Below, one piece after another: positions 14,366-21,366 of a stretch of DNA of 25,420 nt. The number at the start of each line of letters is the position of its first letter. Positions within the stretch are counted from its first letter, which is position 1. Location of the stretch: contig JAFGVM010000082.1 of NCBI GenBank assembly GCA_016937995.1, forward strand, positions 1 through 25,420. The letters are read 5' to 3'. The notes beneath the pieces were generated by a model. The model did no database searches. It saw nothing but the letters and a program-made list of their open reading frames with translations, and was not told the DNA's origin. Origin of the DNA: Candidatus Delongbacteria bacterium (lineage in GTDB: Bacteria > UBA4055). Both the position numbers and the translations under genes were made by a program.

Positions 14366-15169
14366 CTATACGTTCAAATTTCCGTTGATATAATCAATAG
14401 TCTGCATATAGACCATTACTCCCGTTCTCTCAGGAAGTTTATCAATGATATTGTTTATCTTTCTCAAAATATCATTTGTGTTTGTCTTTGGTAACACAGT
14501 GGTGATTATTCTCTGGAAACCCTGTGATTCATCACCCCAGAACTTGGCGAATAAAGGCATAGCGTGAATATATTTGCCTGCGTTATTTCCTTCAATAACT
14601 GAGATATCACATTCACTTACTTCAGTGATAATGCCCATTATCTCATCAAATTTTTCTTCAAGCTGACAATATATGTGAAGCAGGTTGAATTCTTTACTTT
14701 CTTTTTTATTCGTTGCAGACGGTAATGAATATCTTAAAAAACTTTCCAGGACCGCAGTCGGAGTTTTTTCAGAAAGCATTTCATTAACAGCCTGTTCCTG
14801 CTTTAAGATGCCTGATATCGCTGACAAGAATCTGATATGATGATTTCTCTTCTTTTCAGGAGCTATGATAAATACAAAAACTTTTGTCGGTTCTTTATCA
14901 AGTGAATCAAAATCAATACCGTTTAGCACAATGATTATACCTACAATAAATTCGTCTATATTGTCTAAAGCACAATGAGGTATTGCTATTCCGTTACCAA
15001 ATCCGGTAGATCCCAGATCTTCCCTGTCTTTAAGCTTTTTAAATACGTTTTTCTGCTCTGAAGGATCAGTAGCTGCAAGTGATGCAATTTCATTTAAAAC
15101 ACCGTCTTTATCGATGTTCTCTTTTATTATTTTGATGTTCTTTTCAAACAAAAAATCCGAGAGATCCAT
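14366..15169 (-). CDS. PTS EIIA (fructose/Ntr type) fused to a C-terminal PII-like domain
   Basis: Predicted 267-aa two-domain cytosolic protein. I chose the ATG at 15169, preceded by AGGGGAA, over the longer frame at 15199. Residues about 1-150 are an EIIA domain with LKDREDLGSTGFGNGIAIPH; His65 is the phosphorylation site. A short Ser/Lys-rich linker (about 150-160) leads to about 100 residues that align with the separate PII-like protein at 8749-9084: FNLLHIYCQL / FMKIIDVNYK, then ISVIEGNN...MPLFAKFW / ASYIEARN...LPLFKGFF, then IITTVLPKTNTNDILRKIN / VIIVTALVERTEQIDEFVS. Such a fusion would allow one protein to read phosphotransfer status and a small effector. It heads the operon with antiporter 2 and the NagK-like kinase. 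The domain equivalence is my reading by eye. Confidence 0.85.
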   Translation of the reverse strand: MDLSDFLFEKNIKIIKENIDKDGVLNEIASLAATDPSEQKNVFKKLKDREDLGSTGFGNGIAIPHCALDNIDEFIVGIIIVLNGIDFDSLDKEPTKVFVFIIAPEKKRNHHIRFLSAISGILKQEQAVNEMLSEKTPTAVLESFLRYSLPSATNKKESKEFNLLHIYCQLEEKFDEIMGIITEVSECDISVIEGNNAGKYIHAMPLFAKFWGDESQGFQRIITTVLPKTNTNDILRKINNIIDKLPERTGVMVYMQTIDYINGNLNV

Positions 15170-15261
15170 ATTGTTCCCCTTTAGTATTAAAAAATTCAAT
15201 TAGGAATGTAATGTTATAAAATATATTGTCAAGGTGTTTTTTGATTTGAAAAATGGGATTC

Positions 15262-15330
15262 GTAGGGGCGTTATTTATAACGCCCAACCAATCAAAAAAT
15301 ATTACAGGAAGGTGGGAAGATAAAGAAGAT
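15262..15330 (+). repeat. composite repeat: GTAG palindrome plus purine-rich tail (plus orientation)
   Basis: GTAG at 15262 is followed by a hairpin with 9-bp arms GGGCGTTAT/ATAACGCCC and a 2-nt loop (15266-15285), then an A-rich tract and ACAGGAAGGTGGGAAGATAA. The tail matches the one in the inverted copy at 12024-12061, so the repeat unit extends beyond the hairpin. It lies in the 288-nt gap between the LVIVD gene and the EIIA/PII-like gene. Confidence 0.72.
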
Positions 15331-15343
15331 TTATTGTTCTTTG

Positions 15344-15399
15344 CAAGGGGTTGAAACCCCTTGTTCATATGTATCGTTACCCTGAATTTATTTCAGGGT
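15344..15399. repeat. two further intergenic hairpins
   Basis: CAAGGGGTT/AACCCCTTG (15344-15352, 15355-15363, 2-nt loop) and ACCCTGAA/TTCAGGGT (15379-15386, 15392-15399, 5-nt loop). Together with the composite repeat and the terminator, this makes four hairpins in about 175 nt. Neither has a T-run, so they are more likely repeats than terminators. Confidence 0.6.
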
Positions 15400-15400
15400 C

Positions 15401-15434
15401 AAAAAAGTAAGGGAGCAAATATTTTGCTCCCTTA
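15401..15434 (-). terminator. Rho-independent terminator of the LVIVD/type IX cargo gene
   Basis: 12-bp arms TAAGGGAGCAAA/TTTGCTCCCTTA (15408-15419, 15423-15434) with a 3-nt loop, followed on the minus strand by CTTTTTT. It lies 24 nt after the stop codon at 15458. Its outer bases (AAGTAAGGGA) match those of the palindrome at 1560-1590, so a mobile palindrome may have been adopted as the terminator. Confidence 0.82.
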
Positions 15435-15457
15435 TTACCCTCTAATATAGTATCAAA

Positions 15458-17587
15458 CTACTTTATCATTACCATCTTCTTCGTTGCTTCCTTAACCCCA
15501 TTTACCTCAAAAGAATAATAATAAACACCACTGTTCAGTGCAGATGCATCGAAATTTATTGAATATCTTCCTTTATTTTTCAATCCATCAAATAATGTAC
15601 TCACTAACTGACCGTTAACATTGTAAACAACAAGCTTAATCTTTGAATTGTTATGTGGGACAGAAAAGTTTATACTAGTACTAGGATTGAATGGATTTGG
15701 ATAATTTTGCTCTAATTCGTAGTTTTGAATAATATTATTGTCAGTATCATCAATAGATACAAATTGAGAAATATCCATAATGGAAACACCATAATCCAGA
15801 TTGGTGCTATACAGAAGATCGTTTACATATATCATCTTTCCAATATATCTATCATATTTTATGGATTGAAGTAGAGTAATATTATCAATATCCATTATAT
15901 CATAAATAAACAATTCATTCCAATTCGTATCAAATAAAAATAATTGTCCATCATAAATATATGGTCTTGAAAATGATGTTATTGAATTTTGATGTGCACT
16001 TAATGAATCAAGCAAAATCGGAGATGTAGGATCACTGACATCATAGATCTTAAGTCCATTTTTGTAATGAGAAACAAATAAAATATTGTTTCTAATAGCT
16101 AGGGTTGCCCCGTATATACCTAAATCTATAGTTGATTTAAGAGAAGGTGTATCAGGAGAAGAAACATCAATCAGATCAATACATTTAGATTCTAGTGTAA
16201 CATACGCTATTCTGTTTGACACAACTATATCTGTGATCCAGTCTTCTGCAAAATAACTTCCTTTTAAAACCGGATCTCCGGCATCACTTTTTTCATAGAT
16301 TTTAAATTCTTCCAGTGTATTCAAATAAATATAATCCTGATCCTGATCTGAATTCATCGTTGTAAGATCTGTACCTACATAGTCAAAATCATATAATTCT
16401 ACTGGATTTGTTGGGTCAGTAATATCGATCATGAGCATATCAGGTTTTTGGTATGAGTATCCAAGGCATAATATATTATCGTACAAAGACAACGTAAATG
16501 TTTCCCCCAAGGCATTAAAGAAATAACCTATGGAAGTTGGATTATAAGAGTCTCTTACATCAATTATATTTAGGCTATAACCATCAGCTGTTAACAGATA
16601 CCCATCTTTAAATTCAATATCGCGAGCCCTCCTTACAGTTTTTGTAGATCCGAGTAGATAGTCATTAGTTGGATCACTTATATCGATAACATGTATTCCA
16701 TAAAATCCGTCGCAATCATAAACAAGATCACCATCAGCAATTACTCTAAAATCCTCTCCAAGGGAATCATAAGTTCCAGAATAGCTTAGATTATATGGAT
16801 CGGTAATATCAATAACTGAAAGTCCTTTAGCATTGGTACATGCTTTATTTCCTGAGATACTTACAGTAGAAGATGGATTATCTGCTAATGAATCCATAAC
16901 AACAGGATTTTGAATATTTCTTATATCAATAGAAGTAAAATAAACTGAGGATACATATGCAATTGAATCCTGTATCGCTAATCCTCCATAATCATTATTT
17001 GAAATACTTAACTCACTAATAAATTCTGGATTTTCAGGATCTTTAACATCCATAATTTTAAATTTATCAGAGACTCCATAGATCAGAGAGTCAGAAGAAA
17101 GGATTATTGATGTAAAATTATCTCCGCAAGACCACACAATCCCTTCGTAACGAGGTGTTGTATCATAAACATAAAATGCCTGATCATCTGCGATATACAA
17201 AATATTACCGGATTCGATAATTTGTCTCACATTTCCGAAGCCATATGTTCGGTCAATTTCAGGATTTGGAATATCAGAAATATCTACAACAGATATTGAA
17301 TCCTCTCCGCATAAGTAAATTTTTTGATTAAATACACCACCAATACGACCACCAAAAAAATCATCCATTTGGAGTTCACTTATCAATTCAGGATTTAAGG
17401 GATTGGAAACATCGATTATTTCTAGCAAACCGGCATAAGTCAAAGAAAATAGTAAACTATCGCTTTTTTCTATGCTTACTCTTCTCTTAGTCCCATCATA
17501 ATATTCCCCCACTTTGTGATAAATCCCGTAAAGATTAATTGATACACACACCAATAAAAAAACGATCAAAATTCGTAGTGATTTCAT
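15458..17587 (-). CDS. LVIVD-repeat beta-propeller protein with type IX secretion sorting domain
   Basis: 709-aa secreted protein. Signal peptide at 1-21 (MKSLRILIVFLLVCVSINLYG). From about 45 to 615 there are roughly a dozen LVIVD-type repeats, each with a core like IDVSNPLNPELISEL, VDISDIPNPE, IDISDPTNDYLLG or YDVSDPTSPILLDSL, which build propeller blades. Residues 622-709 are a Por/type IX C-terminal sorting domain: the signature NYPNPFNPSTSINFSVP, then VVYNVNGQLV, then NSGVYYYSFEVNG, ending KKMVMIK. The cargo would cross the outer membrane by type IX secretion, be cleaved, and be released or anchored. The binding role of the propeller is unknown. The start has GGGGAA 8 nt upstream. It follows the C1 peptidase gene on the same strand by 77 nt, and has its own terminator. 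Confidence 0.93.
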   Translation of the reverse strand: MKSLRILIVFLLVCVSINLYGIYHKVGEYYDGTKRRVSIEKSDSLLFSLTYAGLLEIIDVSNPLNPELISELQMDDFFGGRIGGVFNQKIYLCGEDSISVVDISDIPNPEIDRTYGFGNVRQIIESGNILYIADDQAFYVYDTTPRYEGIVWSCGDNFTSIILSSDSLIYGVSDKFKIMDVKDPENPEFISELSISNNDYGGLAIQDSIAYVSSVYFTSIDIRNIQNPVVMDSLADNPSSTVSISGNKACTNAKGLSVIDITDPYNLSYSGTYDSLGEDFRVIADGDLVYDCDGFYGIHVIDISDPTNDYLLGSTKTVRRARDIEFKDGYLLTADGYSLNIIDVRDSYNPTSIGYFFNALGETFTLSLYDNILCLGYSYQKPDMLMIDITDPTNPVELYDFDYVGTDLTTMNSDQDQDYIYLNTLEEFKIYEKSDAGDPVLKGSYFAEDWITDIVVSNRIAYVTLESKCIDLIDVSSPDTPSLKSTIDLGIYGATLAIRNNILFVSHYKNGLKIYDVSDPTSPILLDSLSAHQNSITSFSRPYIYDGQLFLFDTNWNELFIYDIMDIDNITLLQSIKYDRYIGKMIYVNDLLYSTNLDYGVSIMDISQFVSIDDTDNNIIQNYELEQNYPNPFNPSTSINFSVPHNNSKIKLVVYNVNGQLVSTLFDGLKNKGRYSINFDASALNSGVYYYSFEVNGVKEATKKMVMIK

Positions 17588-17664
17588 TTATTTCCCCATA
17601 ATATTCATTTCACATTAACATTAACAATGAAAATAATATATAAACGCACTATTTACAAGTATTA

Positions 17665-20600
17665 TTATTTTAGTCGCACTGTTTCCGGCACATCTTCCCT
17701 CTTCACAGCAGAATCGGCTATGATATAATAAAATTTCTTCGTCGTAGCATCTATAGCACTTGACCAGGAATTTGTTGCAGTTGTTCCAAGGTAGTTAAAG
17801 ATGCCATAAGGGTCGTCTGATGAATAAATGCAATAAGTGTTGGCGTTCTCAACATCATCCCAGGTAATGTACACATTAAAAGCATCGAGAGAGATCTGTA
17901 CGTTAGTCGGAGATCCCATATTTAAAAATACAGGATTTGTCAGAGCTTTTATACAGAAGTTTGCTGTTCCGGGATTATCGATAGTTGTATTGTCATAGAG
18001 ATCTTTCCAGATCCCGCCTTCATAGTAATAACTTTCATCCGCAGATGCTTTTGATTCTACCGTAGCTTTGGTCTTAGCTCCAAGAAGAGTTGGAATGAAA
18101 GAAGTTCTGTCAAAGGGCTGTCCTCCATCGGAAAGATCAAGGTAGACATAGAAATCATCCCCATTGGAAACTTGAACAGAGTTGTTAAGATCAATAGTGT
18201 GAAATCCTTTGTGTTCAATATATCCGGTCTTACTTTCAAGTTCATTTTGTAAAGTACCGGTCGTAAAATCATCGTAGATCTTAATAGTGTAATTCACACT
18301 GTCTTTCGCTGTATAGAAACTAACTGCATTGATATATTCATCCTGAGCAGAAACAAATTTATTAAATGCTTCATTTATACCTGTATAAGTATCTCTCCAA
18401 CCGTGATAATCATGGTAATAAACATTATCATATCTCATTTTTTCAACGTTCATGAATGAAACAGCACCCATTTCAGGATGCTTACCTGCATACTTATCGT
18501 AATATGAGATCCAGAAATAACCGTCAAAACCCCAGTCCTCACTGTAACTGTTCTTACAAAGCCATGCACCCTTACCTTTAGGAGCTTGAGTTATTAAACT
18601 GTCATTCCATCCAACAATAGCAATTGAATGATTAGGTTCTTCTATTGTTGCAGGTGGTTGATAATGAATATAGTCAGTTGTATAACCCGCACTTGAGGTC
18701 ATACAGGTCGCGATAGCTCCATTCTCCATGATCTTCTGCTTAACTTCATTAATATTTTCAAGATCATCACCAACATTATAGAATTCAACATCTCTCGGAT
18801 AAAAATAATGATAACTGTCGGAATTTCTGACTGGTGGAGTGTCATATGACTGACCATCAATTTCTCTGACTCCACCCTCTCCTCTGGAAAAATAAGCTGA
18901 AGCCATCAGATAATCACCACCCTGATGTACTTCAATCCCAGCTCCTTGCACAGCAATATCATCATTGTTATAATCGTTAAATCCGTTCCACCAGTCGAGA
19001 TGATATTCAGCCAGAGCAGGCTCACCCTCTTCACCGTAGTAACTCCAGAGATCAGTCATTAACAGATTACTTTCCATTGAAGCTAAAGTACCATGTGTCC
19101 AGCATGTTCCTCCAAGCTGTAATTTTATTGAAGTAACATAATTTTCAGGATAAGAAGTTCTAAGATCGAAACTGTCAGGAGGAGTTGATGTCCAGTTAAT
19201 TACATAATCGCCGGAATTTAATCTGTTGCCTTCAAAGTCTTCTATTGTAAATCTGAGATTCCCCTGTAATTCTGAAGTTTCTGCAGGGAGAATTCCTTCA
19301 TAGACGTAAGTATGCATTTTTGGTAAGTTCATCGCAAAATCATATTGTGTATCCCAGTCATTCTTTGAATAATGACCTGTACATGACACTATATCGGATT
19401 CATCATTGACGGTAATAGATATCTTTGCATCTTTATTTACAAATGCAGTTCTTCCTCTTACGGCTGTAATTAAAGGTACATCATAATCCCGGACAAAATA
19501 AATATTATAGTCAGGAGTTATAACACTTTGTTCTCCATTATCTGTTATGTCAAAATTGATAGTGCCTGAATCAACACTTGCTAAAGCAGGTATTTTGCCT
19601 GTCCAGATATCGTCAATTAACTTTGTGAACCTGATAGTACCGGGAGGATATTTCCCGTTGAAAAGGTAATGTCCGTAAATAGAATCTATACCAACCCGTG
19701 AAGATAAAGTAAGCTCGATCTCCATATCATTATTAAGATAAGCACCTACGATAGGTAATAATGCAGGATTTGCCTGAATGTTAGTTATGGAAGGTTCTTC
19801 ATCGTCACAGATAATATTTACATTATCTATATACCAGAGATCACTGTTATCACCAGTATAATGCCAACCGAGATAAATATTCTGATCAATGTAAGAGCTC
19901 AGTGAAATAATATTCTCACTAAATTCATCTTCTGAAGATATGCCTGACCAAAGAGTTGTCCAGTTTGTTTTATCAGTGGAAACACAGACTTCATGGATAC
20001 CGTTTGCTGCTGAAGATAGTGAGTCCTTCTGCCAGTATGATAATATCACAGAAACCGAATCCGGAATATATATCTGTGGTGAGATCAACCAGTCATCCTG
20101 TGTACCGGTATTATTTAAATGAGTGGCTGAGTTTTCTCCTGTATGGACAGGATATTGAACTTGAACAAATCCTGCACCTGCTGTCTGTAATTCCCAGTTG
20201 TATGGTGGAAATTCTTCTTCGAAATCTTCTGAGAACAGATAATATTCTTTTGACCAGCTTAGAGGAAAAGTACCTGACCATTGTGAGTTCGTTTGATCAT
20301 CTTCGGCCAAAAATCTAACCTGACCTGTTGATCCATCAGGTTGCCCCGGGATCGTTCCGTGGAATTTCGTATCTCCTTTCGCAGTGCTCATGTTGAAAGG
20401 CACCCATGCTCCGCCGTCTATGCTGTACTCCGCATTCATCGGTGAAAGAACAGAATTCTGATCCTGTACCATAATTGTTATTTGCAGATCAATATTCTGA
20501 TATCCTTCATTTCCTGTAATAGTTCTAACAGAAGGCGGATATACGTCCGTTCCTGCGTAGTGCTCAAGTAATACTCTCGTAATAAATTCTTTATGATATT

Positions 20601-21063
20601 TTGTCCAATCTCCGGGCATACCATCATAGCTGTGACAATCATCAGAATCGTATCTGTCTGCCACTATTGTCGGTAGTCCTGATATCGTATCAGGCACCAT
20701 TGCGACCCAGAAATCATCATTGAATACCATTGTTGAAGGCAGATATACATCATTCCAGCTCTGAATAGATAAACTTTCATCTGACTGCCATAGTATAGTT
20801 GAACCGTCTTTAGCATAGATCTTGAAGGTAAAAGTTTCTCCGTTCTGCCATAGATACGAACTGACTGCATTTAAACTGACCGGATATTCAAGTCCGAAGT
20901 CATTTGCATTGATATAAGTTGCTTTCTCTTCAGTGGAAGTATAAAGATCCCATGCCTGTCCCCAATAATCATACCAGGCAAAAGTCCTGTTTTCTTTTGA
21001 ATACCAGTCAGAAGCAGACAGTGATAAATATGTTGATAAAATTAAAATTGCTATTTTTTTCAT
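17665..21063 (-). CDS. secreted multidomain papain-family (C1) cysteine peptidase
   Basis: Predicted 1132-aa exported protein. The ATG at 21063 is chosen because GGGGAT precedes it and it gives a clean signal peptide (MKKIAILILSTYLSLSASDW); the longer frame from 21180 runs through a promoter and a palindrome. Domains: a region at 20-170, an Ig-like segment at about 175-270, a MAM/choice-of-anchor-J jelly roll at about 275-420 (FSEDFEEEFPPYNWE to WYIDNVNI), two Ig-like segments at about 425-620, then the peptidase at about 625-870. Papain residues are all present: oxyanion Gln649 and Cys654 in LQLGGTCWTHG, His812 in NHSIAIVGW, Asn838 in CKNSYSEDWG. A lectin-like beta domain follows at about 895-1040, then an FN3-like module at 1050-1120 and a short tail. 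No type IX sorting signature; probably secreted, substrate unknown. Confidence 0.9.
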   Translation of the reverse strand: MKKIAILILSTYLSLSASDWYSKENRTFAWYDYWGQAWDLYTSTEEKATYINANDFGLEYPVSLNAVSSYLWQNGETFTFKIYAKDGSTILWQSDESLSIQSWNDVYLPSTMVFNDDFWVAMVPDTISGLPTIVADRYDSDDCHSYDGMPGDWTKYHKEFITRVLLEHYAGTDVYPPSVRTITGNEGYQNIDLQITIMVQDQNSVLSPMNAEYSIDGGAWVPFNMSTAKGDTKFHGTIPGQPDGSTGQVRFLAEDDQTNSQWSGTFPLSWSKEYYLFSEDFEEEFPPYNWELQTAGAGFVQVQYPVHTGENSATHLNNTGTQDDWLISPQIYIPDSVSVILSYWQKDSLSSAANGIHEVCVSTDKTNWTTLWSGISSEDEFSENIISLSSYIDQNIYLGWHYTGDNSDLWYIDNVNIICDDEEPSITNIQANPALLPIVGAYLNNDMEIELTLSSRVGIDSIYGHYLFNGKYPPGTIRFTKLIDDIWTGKIPALASVDSGTINFDITDNGEQSVITPDYNIYFVRDYDVPLITAVRGRTAFVNKDAKISITVNDESDIVSCTGHYSKNDWDTQYDFAMNLPKMHTYVYEGILPAETSELQGNLRFTIEDFEGNRLNSGDYVINWTSTPPDSFDLRTSYPENYVTSIKLQLGGTCWTHGTLASMESNLLMTDLWSYYGEEGEPALAEYHLDWWNGFNDYNNDDIAVQGAGIEVHQGGDYLMASAYFSRGEGGVREIDGQSYDTPPVRNSDSYHYFYPRDVEFYNVGDDLENINEVKQKIMENGAIATCMTSSAGYTTDYIHYQPPATIEEPNHSIAIVGWNDSLITQAPKGKGAWLCKNSYSEDWGFDGYFWISYYDKYAGKHPEMGAVSFMNVEKMRYDNVYYHDYHGWRDTYTGINEAFNKFVSAQDEYINAVSFYTAKDSVNYTIKIYDDFTTGTLQNELESKTGYIEHKGFHTIDLNNSVQVSNGDDFYVYLDLSDGGQPFDRTSFIPTLLGAKTKATVESKASADESYYYEGGIWKDLYDNTTIDNPGTANFCIKALTNPVFLNMGSPTNVQISLDAFNVYITWDDVENANTYCIYSSDDPYGIFNYLGTTATNSWSSAIDATTKKFYYIIADSAVKREDVPETVRLK

Positions 21064-21090
21064 AGATATCCCCGTAAAATTTATACTTTT

Positions 21091-21120
21091 ATAATATACA
21101 AAATATAATCGATTCTTCAA
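21091..21120 (-). promoter_or_regulatory. candidate promoter of the C1 peptidase gene
   Basis: Minus strand: TTGAAG (21115-21120) and TATTAT (21091-21096) are separated by 18 nt. They lie about 30 nt before the start codon at 21063, leaving room for the GGGGAT ribosome site. This supports 21063 over the longer frame. Confidence 0.45.
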
Positions 21121-21161
21121 ATGATATAAAATCGTTCTTTCATTGCGTTGTGTTTTTTTTC

Positions 21162-21260
21162 GGGGACGAATGGGAATCATTCCCTACAGATGTCATTGCG
21201 AATCCCGAATTATGGGATGTGCAATCTGTTTTTTCCAGGGGCGTTATGAATAACGCCCCT
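21162..21260. repeat. cluster of three palindromic repeats between the divergent peptidase genes
   Basis: 21162-21187 is a degenerate GTAG-headed palindrome on the minus strand (GTAGGGAATGATTCCC, ending TCGTCCCC). 21187-21228 is a different element in the style of the widespread TCATTGCGA...GCAAT repeats: CAGAT/ATCTG, ATTGC/GCAAT and ATCCC/GGGAT arms nested. 21237-21260 is a strong hairpin with 11-bp arms AGGGGCGTTAT/ATAACGCCCCT and a 2-nt loop, nearly the same core as at 15266-15285. They take up much of the 303-nt divergent gap. The rest holds the two promoters. Confidence 0.7.
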
Positions 21261-21308
21261 TCATGTTTTCTCCGTGTTGAATATTTAACATTGTTATGAT
21301 TTTATTCC

Positions 21309-21338
21309 TTGATTTATTACGATAAATTATTGTATTTT
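21309..21338 (+). promoter_or_regulatory. candidate promoter of the C39-like peptidase gene
   Basis: TTGATT (21309-21314) and TATTTT (21333-21338) are 18 nt apart, with the start codon 28 nt downstream. The -10 is weak, so this is tentative. Confidence 0.3.
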
Positions 21339-21366
21339 GAATAATACTGATAAATTGGAGGAGATA

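Noticed and set aside
15144-15368. 74-codon minus-strand reading frame upstream of the EIIA/PII-like gene
   Set aside because: It is made of intergenic hairpin repeats, has no ribosome site and overlaps the true start of the next gene in another frame.
21064-21180. 39-residue N-terminal extension of the C1 peptidase
   Set aside because: It runs through a palindromic repeat and a promoter, and the signal peptide and ribosome site fit the ATG at 21063.
21187-21228. Small RNA or riboswitch in the divergent intergenic region
   Set aside because: The nested arms match a dispersed palindromic repeat type, and there is no conserved riboswitch core or fitting promoter.
21331-21341. Bacteroidota-type -7 element (TAnnTTTG) before the C39-like gene
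   Set aside because: The string is TATTTTG, one base short; similar near-misses occur before other genes but none fits exactly.
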